From Clostridiales bacterium (GTDB taxonomy: Bacteria; Bacillota; Clostridia; Lachnospirales; Lachnospiraceae), in the NCBI GenBank assembly GCA_021202925.1, contig JAJQCD010000034.1:1-64000 (forward strand): DNA of 64,000 bases, written 5' to 3'. Below the pieces are notes generated by a model, which ran no database searches, had not been told where the DNA came from, and was given only the letters and a program-made list of their open reading frames with translations. Shown here one piece after another: positions 29,519 through 38,385 of this stretch. Position 1 is the first letter of the stretch; every line of letters begins with the position of its first letter. A program made the position numbers and the translations under genes.

Positions 29519-30697
29519 TTACTGCAGAATATCCAACAGGTATTGAACGATCACGGCCGCTCCGGCCGTGATTGCTTTTTCACCGAAAAGATTCTTGCCG
29601 TTGTGAAGGCCAATGTGAGAGGCCGGGTCATCCGTGCCGGTTCCGATGCGGAAGAGTGCTCCCGGCGTATTCGCCAGATAGCAGGAGAAATCATCCGATC
29701 CCGGCGATGCGGCCGGAAGCTCCTCTACATGCTCTGCACCCAGGATTTCGACTGCCGCACGGCGAACCCCTTCAATCACCTCCGTGGAATTGACCAGTAC
29801 GGGCATGCCTTCCACAATCTGCACTTTGGCCTCTGCCCGCATGGCCTCGCAACAGGAATGCGCCACTCTTTTGATCGACTGAATGATGCTCTCGCGCCAC
29901 TTCGGATTCAACGTCCGCAGCGTTCCCTGAATCTCAACCTCGCCCGGAATCACATTCGGAGCACTGCCTCCCCGGATCATGCCAAACGTGAGAACGCCCG
30001 CCTCGGTCATCGGCAGTTCCCGCGATATCAGGGTCTGCAGCTGTGTCAGCAGATAGGCACTGACAATGACCGGATCCACACAGCGATAAGGGTGCGCCCC
30101 ATGTCCGCCCTTTCCAATCACCCGGATGATCACCGTGTCGGAAGATGCATGCGACGACCCGAAACGGAATCCGATTGAGCCTTCCTGGATATCCGGCCAG
30201 GTATGCAGGCCCAGTACCAGATCCGGCGGCCTTCTCTTCATCACATCCTGCTCCAGGATCATTTTCGCACCGCTCCCGCTTTCCTCTGCCGGCTGAAACA
30301 GCAGACGCACCGTTCCGCTAAACTCGCCCCCCATCTCTTTCAGCACCCGCGCCGCCAGAAGCACCGTCGCCATATGCAGATCGTGTCCGCACGAATGGCA
30401 GACGCCCTCATTCGCCGACGCGAACGGCAGACCGGTTTCTTCCTTCACCGGCAATGCATCGATATCCGCGCGTACCGCCACTGTCATTTCCTTTCCCGGT
30501 TTCTTTCCATGAATTTCTGCAATCAGACCGGTTTCCAGTTCGGTATGTAAGATCTCAATTCCATATTCTTCCAGTTCCCGGCGAATCCGGTCAGTTGTAT
30601 GAAATTCCTTCCGGCTCACTTCCGGATCCCGATGCAGTTCCCGGCGCAGCTCAATCGCATGTCCGGAATATTCTTCTATTTTTTCTTTGATATCCAT
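29519..30697 (-). CDS. M20-family amidohydrolase (N-acyl-amino-acid hydrolase type)
   Basis: A 392-residue hydrolase of the hippurate/IAA-amino-acid hydrolase group. The N-terminus has ELRRELHRDPEVSRKE; metal ligands lie in HSCGHDLHMATVL (Cys, His) and the catalytic FQPAEESGSGAK; LGLHTWPDIQEGSIG and the late PGSDDFSCYL complete the signature. It is the last gene of the creatininase-TRAP operon, separated from dctP by a hairpin. The likely role is hydrolysis of an N-acylated amino acid brought in by that TRAP transporter. No terminator fits after it because the opposing gene ends at the adjacent base. Confidence 0.9.
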   Translation of the reverse strand: MDIKEKIEEYSGHAIELRRELHRDPEVSRKEFHTTDRIRRELEEYGIEILHTELETGLIAEIHGKKPGKEMTVAVRADIDALPVKEETGLPFASANEGVCHSCGHDLHMATVLLAARVLKEMGGEFSGTVRLLFQPAEESGSGAKMILEQDVMKRRPPDLVLGLHTWPDIQEGSIGFRFGSSHASSDTVIIRVIGKGGHGAHPYRCVDPVIVSAYLLTQLQTLISRELPMTEAGVLTFGMIRGGSAPNVIPGEVEIQGTLRTLNPKWRESIIQSIKRVAHSCCEAMRAEAKVQIVEGMPVLVNSTEVIEGVRRAAVEILGAEHVEELPAASPGSDDFSCYLANTPGALFRIGTGTDDPASHIGLHNGKNLFGEKAITAGAAVIVQYLLDILQ

Positions 30698-30722
30698 CCC
30701 GATATTCCCTCCATTCTGTCAC

Positions 30723-30752
30723 GAAAGGCAGCTCCGAAGGGAACTGCCTTTC
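30723..30752 (-). other. Intercistronic hairpin between dctP and the M20 gene
   Basis: GAAAGGCAG (30723-30731) pairs with CTGCCTTTC (30744-30752). As in the first TRAP operon, a hairpin follows the binding-protein gene. Confidence 0.6.
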
Positions 30753-30781
30753 CTGTTCTGTATCAACATCACACCGGTCGC

Positions 30782-31867
30782 TTATGACTCTCCGGCAATC
30801 TCCTTGATCGCGGCGTAGCCATCTTCACCCCAGGTCTTCACACCAAGTTCATCACGAACGCTCTGCGTCGCCTCCTTGAATTCCTCCAGATCCGGTTCGC
30901 AGACTTCCATACCGGCGTCTATGCAGGTCTGAAGATCTGCCTCCATCGCCGTCTCCATATACTCGCTCGCATATTCACGCGCCTGTGTGCAGGCATCGAT
31001 GAGCAGATTCTGATACTCTTCCGGAAGATCATTGAAGAAATCATTGTTGATCATGACGAATGCAGGCTTGATAATATGGTTGGTCATCACCAGATACTTG
31101 TTTACATTCTGGAATCCATAGGACACAATCGTCTCGATCGGGTTCTCCTGTCCCGTTACCACGCCGGTCTGCATTGCGGAATAAACCTCACCCATATCCA
31201 TCGGGGTCGGGTTCGCGCCAAACGCCTTGAATGTGTCAACATAATAATCGCGCTCCGGTACACGAATCTTCATTCCCTTCATGTCCGCCAGCGAATTGAT
31301 CGGGTCGTTGCTGGAAATGATACGCGGGCTGCGGGGAAGCGTATCAATGATCTTTGTATTGCGATCATCAATGCTCTTCTGGATGTACTGCTGGCCGACC
31401 TCTGTATTCATAAACTCATTGTACTGATCCAGGCTGCTGAACAGATACGGAAGGCACAGATACTCCAGCTCGATGATACCCGGATCACCGCTGCTCATCA
31501 TCTGCAGCTGATTCATGCTGACCTGCTCCACCTGCTCGTTCGTGGAACCGGCCTGATTGGACGGATACAGCTCTACCTTAATCACACCGTTCGATCCGCT
31601 TTCCACGATTTCCTGAAACTTTTTCATGCCCTCATAAGCAGCCTCGCCATCAGCCGCCCAGGTCGAATACTTGATGACAATTTCGCCCTGATTCGCCGCA
31701 GTCTCTGCCGCTTCTGTTTCCCCGGCAGCCTCTGCAGCCGCCTCCGTCTGTGCATTTTCCGCTGCAGCCGTCGTCGACGTCGAAGAAGAACTGCTTCCGC
31801 AACCACTCAAAAGGCCCACGCTCATCGCACCAGCCAGCAAACACATGCCTGCAAATTTCATTTTCAT
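30782..31867 (-). CDS. dctP: TRAP transporter substrate-binding lipoprotein
   Basis: A 361-residue DctP-type binding protein with a lipoprotein signal (MKMKFAGMCLLAGAMSVGLLSGC, lipobox Cys23), a Ser/Thr/Ala/Glu linker to about residue 62, and the mature domain starting IVIKYSTWAADG. The family substrate region is GMKIRVPERDYYVDTFKAFGA and SAMQTGVVTGQENPIETI. The gene order here is Q-M-P, unlike P-Q-M in the 4-7 kb transporter, so the two systems are not recent duplicates. Context suggests an N-acyl amino acid or related carboxylate as substrate. Confidence 0.9.
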   Translation of the reverse strand: MKMKFAGMCLLAGAMSVGLLSGCGSSSSSTSTTAAAENAQTEAAAEAAGETEAAETAANQGEIVIKYSTWAADGEAAYEGMKKFQEIVESGSNGVIKVELYPSNQAGSTNEQVEQVSMNQLQMMSSGDPGIIELEYLCLPYLFSSLDQYNEFMNTEVGQQYIQKSIDDRNTKIIDTLPRSPRIISSNDPINSLADMKGMKIRVPERDYYVDTFKAFGANPTPMDMGEVYSAMQTGVVTGQENPIETIVSYGFQNVNKYLVMTNHIIKPAFVMINNDFFNDLPEEYQNLLIDACTQAREYASEYMETAMEADLQTCIDAGMEVCEPDLEEFKEATQSVRDELGVKTWGEDGYAAIKEIAGES

Positions 31868-31899
31868 CCTACTCTCTCTCCTTTTCCTTGTTTTTTGAT

Positions 31900-33180
31900 C
31901 TATCTGCCTAATACCACATACGGTAAAAACAGACTCAGTTGCGGCACAAACGCTACCAGCAAAATGGAAATAATTAACGGGATATACAGCGGAAGCATCG
32001 CCTTTGTCAGCCGCGCAAATCCCATTTTCGTAATGCTGTTAACCACAAACAGCATGCTGCCAACCGGCGGCGTACATCCACCGAAGGTAAGCGTCACCAC
32101 CATAATCAGCCCGAAATGTACCGGATGAATTCCAATCGCCGTCGCCACCGGAAGAAGAATCGGCGTCAGCACCACCAGCGCCTGAGACGCCTGCATAAAA
32201 AATCCAATCAGCGTCAGAAGCGCAAGAATCAGCAAAAGGAGAACCGTCTTGTTGTCACTGATCCCCAGCATCAGATCCACCAGCATATCCGGTGCCTTCG
32301 ACATGGTCAGTACCCAGGAAAAACAACTCGCAGCGGCCAGAATAAACATGTTGTTCATGCTGGCGACGCCAACCTTTTTCAGCGACTCATAGAACTGTCC
32401 GACCGAAATATTCCGGTAGATAAAGAATCCGATAATAATGCCATATAATACCGCAATCGCGGCCGATTCCGTCGGCGTAAACACGCCCGTCATCGTCCCG
32501 CCGATGATAATAATCGGCATCATCAGCGCACTGAACCCGGATGTCAGCGCCTTCCCCATCTCTTTCGGAGTCGCCTTCGGATAACTGGGATAATCCATTT
32601 TCACGGCATAAAAGTGCGTGTAAATCATCTGGGTCAGCGCGATCAGCAGACCCGGAACAATTCCCGCGATCAGCAGACTGCCGACATCCGCGCCGGACAG
32701 AATCCCGTACAGCACCAGTGTGATACTCGGCGGGATAATCGGTCCCATACAGGACGACGCGACGGTAATTGCTGCGGCAAAATCAAGGTCATAGCCCTCC
32801 TTCACCATCGCCGGAATCAGCGAGGAGCCAAGGGCTGCCGTATCCGCCGTCGCTGAACCGGATACCCCGGCAAAAAAGACGCTGGCCACAATATTCACCT
32901 GGGCCAGACCGCCCTTAAAATGTCCAACCAGAGCCTTCGCCATTGTAATGATTTTATCGGTGACGCCGCTGATATTCATCAGTTCGCCCGCCATAAAGAA
33001 AAAGGGAATCGCCAGCATGGTAAAGGAATTTGCGCCGCTCACCATCCGCTGCACAATCATCGCCAGCGAGGTGCCCGTCGCCAGCATATAGCCTGCCGAG
33101 GCAATCCCCAGGGAATACGCGACCGGCACACCGAGAAGCATCATAACAACCAGCGCCAAAAAGAAAAATCCAACTATCAT
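31900..33180 (-). CDS. dctM: TRAP transporter large permease
   Basis: A 426-residue membrane protein with about 12 helices. Family motifs are the SGSATADTAALGSSLIPAM segment, the substrate/ion-site MGPIIPPSITLVLYG and FGGCTPPVGSMLFVV motifs, and TPTESAAIAVLYG. It starts 14 bases after the small permease and ends 32 bases before the binding protein. It works with these subunits to import an organic anion with Na+. Confidence 0.92.
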   Translation of the reverse strand: MIVGFFFLALVVMMLLGVPVAYSLGIASAGYMLATGTSLAMIVQRMVSGANSFTMLAIPFFFMAGELMNISGVTDKIITMAKALVGHFKGGLAQVNIVASVFFAGVSGSATADTAALGSSLIPAMVKEGYDLDFAAAITVASSCMGPIIPPSITLVLYGILSGADVGSLLIAGIVPGLLIALTQMIYTHFYAVKMDYPSYPKATPKEMGKALTSGFSALMMPIIIIGGTMTGVFTPTESAAIAVLYGIIIGFFIYRNISVGQFYESLKKVGVASMNNMFILAAASCFSWVLTMSKAPDMLVDLMLGISDNKTVLLLLILALLTLIGFFMQASQALVVLTPILLPVATAIGIHPVHFGLIMVVTLTFGGCTPPVGSMLFVVNSITKMGFARLTKAMLPLYIPLIISILLVAFVPQLSLFLPYVVLGR

Positions 33181-33194
33181 CGTATTCCTCCCTG

Positions 33195-33743
33195 TTATCT
33201 GCCAGACGCCGCATCCCCGGCAGCGTCTTCCACCTCTTCCGCAATTTCCGTATCCGCATCCTTCAGACAGAATTCTCCACGACGGAACCGTCCCAGATCA
33301 TCCACCCAGCGAAGCAACGTCATCACAGCCATAACCAGCAGACCGACGGTGCCGGCCAGGCGCCACACACTGTTCGAGATCGGCAACGCTCCCGAGCTTG
33401 CTCCGCCGGCCGCCTTCAGAAGCGGAAGGCTCTCATACGAACAGACCACGCAGAACACCAGGATCATCAGCTGACGCACGGTATACATCACAAACTGAAC
33501 CGGCCGGTTAAAGCGTTCGACAATAATATTAATCACCATGTGATCATCGTCATAATTCGATACCGATGAGCCAACCAGGCACATCCATACGACAATAAAC
33601 CGCACCAGTTCTTCGCTCCACACCAGAGAATTGTTGAAAACATAACGACAGATTACCTGAATGCAGGTCACAGCAATGACGATGAAAAACGCAATCCCGA
33701 CCAGGTGCCGGAGCGGAGCGGCAAGGTCGATCTTTTTCTTCAT
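33195..33743 (-). CDS. dctQ: TRAP transporter small permease
   Basis: A 182-residue DctQ subunit with four predicted helices and the conserved NNSLVWSEELVRFIVVWM motif at helix 2. The C-terminal tail is longer and more acidic than usual (DADTEIAEEVEDAAGDAAS). It starts 33 bases after the creatininase-family gene. Confidence 0.9.
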   Translation of the reverse strand: MKKKIDLAAPLRHLVGIAFFIVIAVTCIQVICRYVFNNSLVWSEELVRFIVVWMCLVGSSVSNYDDDHMVINIIVERFNRPVQFVMYTVRQLMILVFCVVCSYESLPLLKAAGGASSGALPISNSVWRLAGTVGLLVMAVMTLLRWVDDLGRFRRGEFCLKDADTEIAEEVEDAAGDAASGR

Positions 33744-33776
33744 AAAAAGTCTCCTTTCGTGCTCGAACAGCAGAAC

Positions 33777-34499
33777 CTAAAACTGTGTCTTCAGATAATC
33801 CATGATGCGTTCCACGCACACATGAACAATCGCTTCTCCCTTTTGCGGCGTCGCAACGGTTGCATCCCCAATGCTGCCATTCGGCGTCTTGGTCGTAAAA
33901 TGCTCATACTGTAAAATATCCGGGAAGGAATTCGCTTTCGCCTGTACGCAGCTAATCTCGTCGTGATCAACCAGTTCCGGGTACAGATACATCATCACGC
34001 TTGTCCCACACTCGCTGGCATGCCCGTGAGCCATCGCTCCCTTGTAATCAAAAATCTCTCCACTGTTCGCATTCGTAAAACGCCACCAGTCGATCTGGCA
34101 GGCCTTGATGCCGTCTTTCAGATGTTTCTTGATGGTATAGCTGACCGTGTCCACATTTCCGGCATGTCCGGTAATGAAAATCAGATTCTTCGCTCCATCC
34201 TCGATCAGCATGCTCACCAGTGCTTCCAGATAATCCTCCAGAATCTTGCGCGGCATTGCAAACGTACACGGAAACGCCGCCAGTGCACTGGATTCCCCCA
34301 TCTCAATCGTCGGTGCGATCAGTGCGCCGATACGATCCGCAATCATCTCAGAAATCTTCTGCGCCACCAGAAGATCCGTTCCCATCGGCAGCTGCGGTCC
34401 ATAGACCTCACAGGCTCCGGTCGGAATGATAACCGTCAGATTCTCAGCCAGTCTCGCCAGATATTTCTTTCCACTCAATTTACGGATATAGTTTTCCAT
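33777..34499 (-). CDS. Creatininase-family amidohydrolase with altered metal site
   Basis: A 240-residue protein of the creatininase fold, whose members hydrolyse cyclic or formylated amides with two divalent metals. Ligand positions E31, D42 (LPMGTD), H112 (FITGHAGN) and E163 (HASECGTS) are kept, but the usual E-Q-H-G-P-H-L-P run reads EVYGPQLP, so the His ligand at position 33 is Tyr and a second His is Gln. The substrate is therefore unlikely to be creatinine. It is the first gene of the TRAP-M20 operon, preceded by AAGGAGGAG and, further up, by a leader terminator. It may open a cyclic amide before or after transport products are hydrolysed. Confidence 0.8.
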   Translation of the reverse strand: MENYIRKLSGKKYLARLAENLTVIIPTGACEVYGPQLPMGTDLLVAQKISEMIADRIGALIAPTIEMGESSALAAFPCTFAMPRKILEDYLEALVSMLIEDGAKNLIFITGHAGNVDTVSYTIKKHLKDGIKACQIDWWRFTNANSGEIFDYKGAMAHGHASECGTSVMMYLYPELVDHDEISCVQAKANSFPDILQYEHFTTKTPNGSIGDATVATPQKGEAIVHVCVERIMDYLKTQF

Positions 34500-34514
34500 G
34501 TTCTCCTCCTTAAC

Positions 34515-34549
34515 AGATAAAAAATAAGCGCAGAATACCGCATTCTGCG
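34515..34549 (-). terminator. Terminator-like hairpin in the creatininase operon leader
   Basis: CGCAGAAT (34529-34536) pairs with ATTCTGCG (34542-34549) around a 5-base loop; on the minus strand a CTTATTTTTT run follows, just 15-30 bases before the ATG at 34499. It lies between any possible promoter and the gene, so it probably acts as an attenuator. Confidence 0.55.
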
Positions 34550-34757
34550 TCCTCGCAAAAACCAGGTTTTTTCACACTATAAAGCGTTATCACAACAATA
34601 ACCATGTTACCATAACAGCCCCGATAATGGAATTGACTCTTTCTCATTTCCTTATGCGTTTTTATCATAACCATTTTAAAATCTGTCATATTGCAATCGC
34701 ATAAATAGTCAAAAGAAAATAATGGTCATTCCGTTTTGTCGTAATCTATGCTAAAAT

Positions 34758-34792
34758 GAAAGACAGACCGGACATCGCCAGACCTGTCTTTC
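34758..34792 (+). other. Hairpin abutting the LysR ribosome site
   Basis: GAAAGACAG (34758-34766) pairs with CTGTCTTTC (34784-34792). Its 3' arm ends immediately before AGGAGG of the LysR gene, so it could limit translation. Confidence 0.4.
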
Positions 34793-34805
34793 AGGAGGAA
34801 TAGTT

Positions 34806-35714
34806 ATGACCATCGATAATCTGAAATGCTTTCTGATCCTTGCCAAAGAACTGAACTATACGCGAGCGGCCAAAAGTGCCAGCATCAGCCAGACTGCCAT
34901 GAGCCGCAAAATCAGCGCCATTGAAAACGAACTTTCCGTCCGCCTCTTCCAGCGCGACCATCACCGTGTCGAACTGACAGCGGTCGGCCAGGAATTTTAT
35001 GCGCAGATTCTTCCTCTGATCGAAGCCTATGATAACGCTGTGACACAGGTGCAGAACATCAGCCGGGATCTACAGCAATGCATTCAGATCGGCGTGGGCG
35101 TCTACGAACATGCCCTGCTGCTCCCTGTCATTCAGGATTTCGTCGACCGCTATCCTGTTTCCAGGCTGAACTGCGTCCAGTATAAATACCGCGAACTTCT
35201 GGATCGCTTTGTAGCCGACAAGCTGGATCTGATTCTCACAAGCGATCAGTTTCTTTCCACGGTTCCACAGGACGGAATGACAAAAATTCCGATCCACAAC
35301 CATCCCTGGGTGCTTGCGTTAAGCCAGTACAATCCTCTCTCCCAGCACGAGACCATTGACATCTCCCTGTTGGGCAGCCAGAATCTCATCACCATGCATG
35401 AAGGCAGCGTCGACGCCGTGCGCGGTCTTTTTCAGGAATATTTCCCGCTCTCTTCTATTGACTATGTGAACTCAAACGAAACCAAACTGATGCTGGTCAA
35501 TTCCAACCGGGGAATCTGTTTCATTCCCTCCTTCGTCGATGTGTCCGCCTATCCAAACCTGGTCAAACGATCGATTTCTCCCATGTACCGGCCCCGGAAA
35601 TACTATGCCATTTATCACAGTTCCACAGGCAATCCCTATACGCTTCACCTTGCAAAGTTGCTGAATCAGTATTACCATCCCCGGCTGTGGGTGCAGGAAA
35701 TCGAACATGAGTAG
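34806..35714 (+). CDS. LysR-type transcriptional regulator
   Basis: A 302-residue LysR protein. The helix-turn-helix covers about residues 3-60 (FLILAKELNYTRAAKSASISQTAMSRKISAIE type sequence) and the effector domain about 90-295. TCAGGAGGAATAGTT gives a strong ribosome site for ATG 34806. It diverges from the creatininase-TRAP-M20 operon and is its likely regulator, sensing either the transported acid or its hydrolysis product. Confidence 0.93.
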   Translation: MTIDNLKCFLILAKELNYTRAAKSASISQTAMSRKISAIENELSVRLFQRDHHRVELTAVGQEFYAQILPLIEAYDNAVTQVQNISRDLQQCIQIGVGVYEHALLLPVIQDFVDRYPVSRLNCVQYKYRELLDRFVADKLDLILTSDQFLSTVPQDGMTKIPIHNHPWVLALSQYNPLSQHETIDISLLGSQNLITMHEGSVDAVRGLFQEYFPLSSIDYVNSNETKLMLVNSNRGICFIPSFVDVSAYPNLVKRSISPMYRPRKYYAIYHSSTGNPYTLHLAKLLNQYYHPRLWVQEIEHE

Positions 35715-35721
35715 ATAACAA

Positions 35722-35758
35722 CCTGCAAATGCAAAATAAGCTGTTTGCAGGAATTTTT
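35722..35758 (+). terminator. Terminator of the LysR gene
   Basis: CCTGCAAA (35722-35729) pairs with TTTGCAGG (35744-35751), followed by AATTTTT. It fills the short gap before the converging SLC13 gene. Confidence 0.7.
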
Positions 35759-35762
35759 CTCC

Positions 35763-37052
35763 TTACAAAATCGGAAACATCGTCATAATCCACCCGACGC
35801 TCACCACGCAACAGACAATTGCAATCAGCCAGGACTGTCTGAACATGGAAGCCTGATTGTATCCGCCATAGTCCATGATGTAAGGCACCGCCGCAGTCGC
35901 CATCGGCGTCATAAACGCAGACAGACAGGCTGCCTGAATCAGAATCATCAATCCAACCGGGTTGCCGCCGATGGATGCGCAGGTCGCTATGGCAATCGGA
36001 TGGAAAATCAGCATCGTTCCACGATTCTGCATCACCTGTGTCAGCAAAAAAGGAATCAGGAAAAAGACAAATCCGACAACATAGGAATTTCCATTCACTG
36101 CCACAACCATGTTGCTAATCGCATTGCCAATAAACTCACCGGCACCTGTTGCACTCAACGCTCCGGACATTGCCAGCGCGCCGACAATCAGAAGCAGCAT
36201 GCTCATTGGAAGTGATGCGGTTGCTTCCTTCGGTTTTAGCACGCCGAACAAAATCATCAACAATGCGCCGATGACAGTAATCTCCCAGTTCGCCAGCCCC
36301 AGCTTACCTGCAAACATCAGTGCCAGCGCATCCGCGAAGAAAAGAACAATCCCCGCATATTCCTGATACGCCTTTAACGGTTCCTTTGCCGCCGCTTTTT
36401 TCATCGAATAGGAAGTTTCAACGACCGGCTCATCCGGAGAAAAGCGCGGCGCAACAAACGCAAAATAGAAAATGGCAATGATCATCAAAGGCAAACGTCC
36501 CTTCATCGGATCCGTGATGCCAACCACAAAATCTGTATAACCATAGCTTTCGAGATACCCATTTAATTCCGCAGCCACAGTCGCCCCTGCGCCTACCGGA
36601 AGCGTACAGCAGGTTACAATTGCCGCGGAACCGACAGCGAACATTACTTTGCTTGCCTTGATTCCCATGCTTTCCACCGATGCCATCAGAAGCGGGGCCA
36701 CAATGCCGAAAACGACAACCGGACTCTGAATAAACTGACTTAACAGCACAGCGATTAGCACATAGCTGATCATGATCTTATTCAGGCTTCCTTTCGCCAA
36801 TTTTGAAATCCTGTCTGCCAGAGATGCGCAGAACTTTGTACGGTTAAAACCGGCCGCCACCACACACATGCCGGCGATCATAATAACATTCGTGTTTGCA
36901 AAATAACTGATTGCTTCACCTGCGCTTAAGCATCCGGTCAATGCCAGCGCCATCATCGACGTCAATGATATGGTTGCCAGACTGTATGCGCCGCTGCAAT
37001 ACCCAATCACAGTCAATACAAATATAATCAGACAAATCGTCAACTGACTCAT
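35763..37052 (-). CDS. SLC13-family anion permease
   Basis: A 429-residue membrane protein with about 11-12 helices, clearly paralogous to the permease at 27053: both open with a QLTICL/QMTICL start, share A-G-x-N-R-T-K/Q near residue 75 (VVAAGFNRTKF), and end in a W-I-M-T-M/V-F/Y-P segment. MTPMATAAVPYIMDYGGYN is the second T-P-x-A motif. It is the last gene of the operon M20-CapA-SLC13 controlled by the LysR at 39906. The substrate is probably an acidic compound processed by those enzymes. Confidence 0.85.
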   Translation of the reverse strand: MSQLTICLIIFVLTVIGYCSGAYSLATISLTSMMALALTGCLSAGEAISYFANTNVIMIAGMCVVAAGFNRTKFCASLADRISKLAKGSLNKIMISYVLIAVLLSQFIQSPVVVFGIVAPLLMASVESMGIKASKVMFAVGSAAIVTCCTLPVGAGATVAAELNGYLESYGYTDFVVGITDPMKGRLPLMIIAIFYFAFVAPRFSPDEPVVETSYSMKKAAAKEPLKAYQEYAGIVLFFADALALMFAGKLGLANWEITVIGALLMILFGVLKPKEATASLPMSMLLLIVGALAMSGALSATGAGEFIGNAISNMVVAVNGNSYVVGFVFFLIPFLLTQVMQNRGTMLIFHPIAIATCASIGGNPVGLMILIQAACLSAFMTPMATAAVPYIMDYGGYNQASMFRQSWLIAIVCCVVSVGWIMTMFPIL

Positions 37053-37084
37053 AGGTATCTCCTTTCTCTTTGTCTTCCTGTCAT

Positions 37085-38380
37085 TTATTCATTTATATGA
37101 ATGATCCCAACGTGGTTTCTGATTTCAATTTTTGTGCCGTATTGCCCGCTCAGCTGCTGAAGATGTTCCAGCACCCGGTCGTCTTCGAAGAGCCTCGGCA
37201 GCCCCTTGCGGCTGCGGGGCAGCGCCGGATCCAGCGTAATCGGATACAGGGAAATCTCCCTCACCCGGCCGTCCTCCACTTCCCAGGATGGCAGCACAGA
37301 GAACCAGATCGATTCCATGATTCCATATCCGCGTGTCCCATGGGCACTCCGCTCATCCATGTATTCGCCAACCTTTTTATCTGCAGACAGTCCTTTGTTC
37401 TGATAGGCTTCAGCTGGCTGACACGCAATGGTTTCCGTCTGAAAAATAAAATTACCGAGACTGTAAAAAATCGGCTTTCCATGATAGATTTCAATCGCAC
37501 GCAATTCGTGAGGTCCGTGACCCAGAATCACATCCGCTCCGGCATCAATGCAATTTCTGGAAAACGTTTCAAGGTATTCCGGCGGATCAATGTAGTTGCG
37601 TGGGTGACCGTCGTGGGAATGCACGCTGACCATCACATAATCAGCCTGCCGACGCGCTTCACGAATCTCATCCTCCACCCGTTTCATATCAGTCTTGCCC
37701 GGAGCGGTCTCAATCGCCACATGATCAGAAAGATGAAATTTCATCCCTTTCATGGAGAGCTGATCCTTCGGAGCCGGAATCACATAGCCCAGCTTCATCC
37801 CGTACTCATCATAGTAATTCAGATTCGTCTCTGTCACCAGTTTCTGCAACGTGTGGTAATAATCTTCCGTTACATGATAAACCGTATTCACACGAAGGCC
37901 GTTCACGCCAGGTCGACCCATAAGCGCCGGTCCCTGATCTCCGGCCAGGTCGGAATCATGAAAATCCGCCGTCACCGCAATCAAGGCAACCCTGCATTCT
38001 GCCGTCTCCAGATATGCGGCTCTGGATGCTTCATACATGTTCTCACCGGTTCCGGCAAAAACCATATTCCGCTCTTTCAGATTGCGAATTGTCGCCAGAA
38101 TACCGCCATGGCTGTAGTCACCGGAATGGTTGTTTGCCGTATTATACAGATTGAACCCCATCTCATTCATATCGTCCAGGATAGCCGGGTCTGCCATGGC
38201 CCAGGTACCGCCGCTGAAAGCGGCCGGATAGCCTTCCCTCCTGTGATACGTCATTTCCAGATTGTTAAAACGAACATCATGCTTCTCCAGAAGCGTTTTC
38301 AGCTCCTGTCTGCCCGGATACTGCATTGGAATCCTTCTGGTCGTAAACGAGTCGCCGGTTGCAATCAATGTTGTCTTCAT
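37085..38380 (-). CDS. CapA-family metallophosphoesterase-like protein
   Basis: A 431-residue protein of the CapA/PgsA family (poly-gamma-glutamate synthesis and related). The calcineurin-like fold motifs are GDSFTTRR, NNLEMTYHR, NTANNHSGDYSHGG, SVHSHDGHPRNY and LGHGPHELRAIEIYHGKPI followed by FYSLGNFIFQ. Unlike membrane-bound CapA, it has no N-terminal signal anchor, so it should be cytoplasmic. It begins five bases after the M20 gene. Being flanked by an amidohydrolase and an anion permease suggests a catabolic hydrolase acting on a gamma-glutamyl or acyl amide rather than capsule synthesis; this is inference. Confidence 0.85.
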   Translation of the reverse strand: MKTTLIATGDSFTTRRIPMQYPGRQELKTLLEKHDVRFNNLEMTYHRREGYPAAFSGGTWAMADPAILDDMNEMGFNLYNTANNHSGDYSHGGILATIRNLKERNMVFAGTGENMYEASRAAYLETAECRVALIAVTADFHDSDLAGDQGPALMGRPGVNGLRVNTVYHVTEDYYHTLQKLVTETNLNYYDEYGMKLGYVIPAPKDQLSMKGMKFHLSDHVAIETAPGKTDMKRVEDEIREARRQADYVMVSVHSHDGHPRNYIDPPEYLETFSRNCIDAGADVILGHGPHELRAIEIYHGKPIFYSLGNFIFQTETIACQPAEAYQNKGLSADKKVGEYMDERSAHGTRGYGIMESIWFSVLPSWEVEDGRVREISLYPITLDPALPRSRKGLPRLFEDDRVLEHLQQLSGQYGTKIEIRNHVGIIHINE

Positions 38381-38385
38381 ATTTT

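Larger units (their letters stand above)
34500..34805. promoter_or_regulatory. Divergent control region between creatininase-TRAP operon and LysR
   Basis: No gene is seen in these 306 bases. A LysR-type dyad GTTAT-N7-ATAAC lies at 34586-34602, next to further GTTA/TAAC motifs at 34606-34616. A hairpin at 34529-34549 serves the minus strand and another at 34758-34792 the plus strand. Promoters are probable, but I see no strong -35/-10 pair. Confidence 0.45.

Noticed and set aside
29543..30178. Open frame antisense to the M20 gene
   Set aside because: No motif, no ribosome site, and complete overlap with a real gene.
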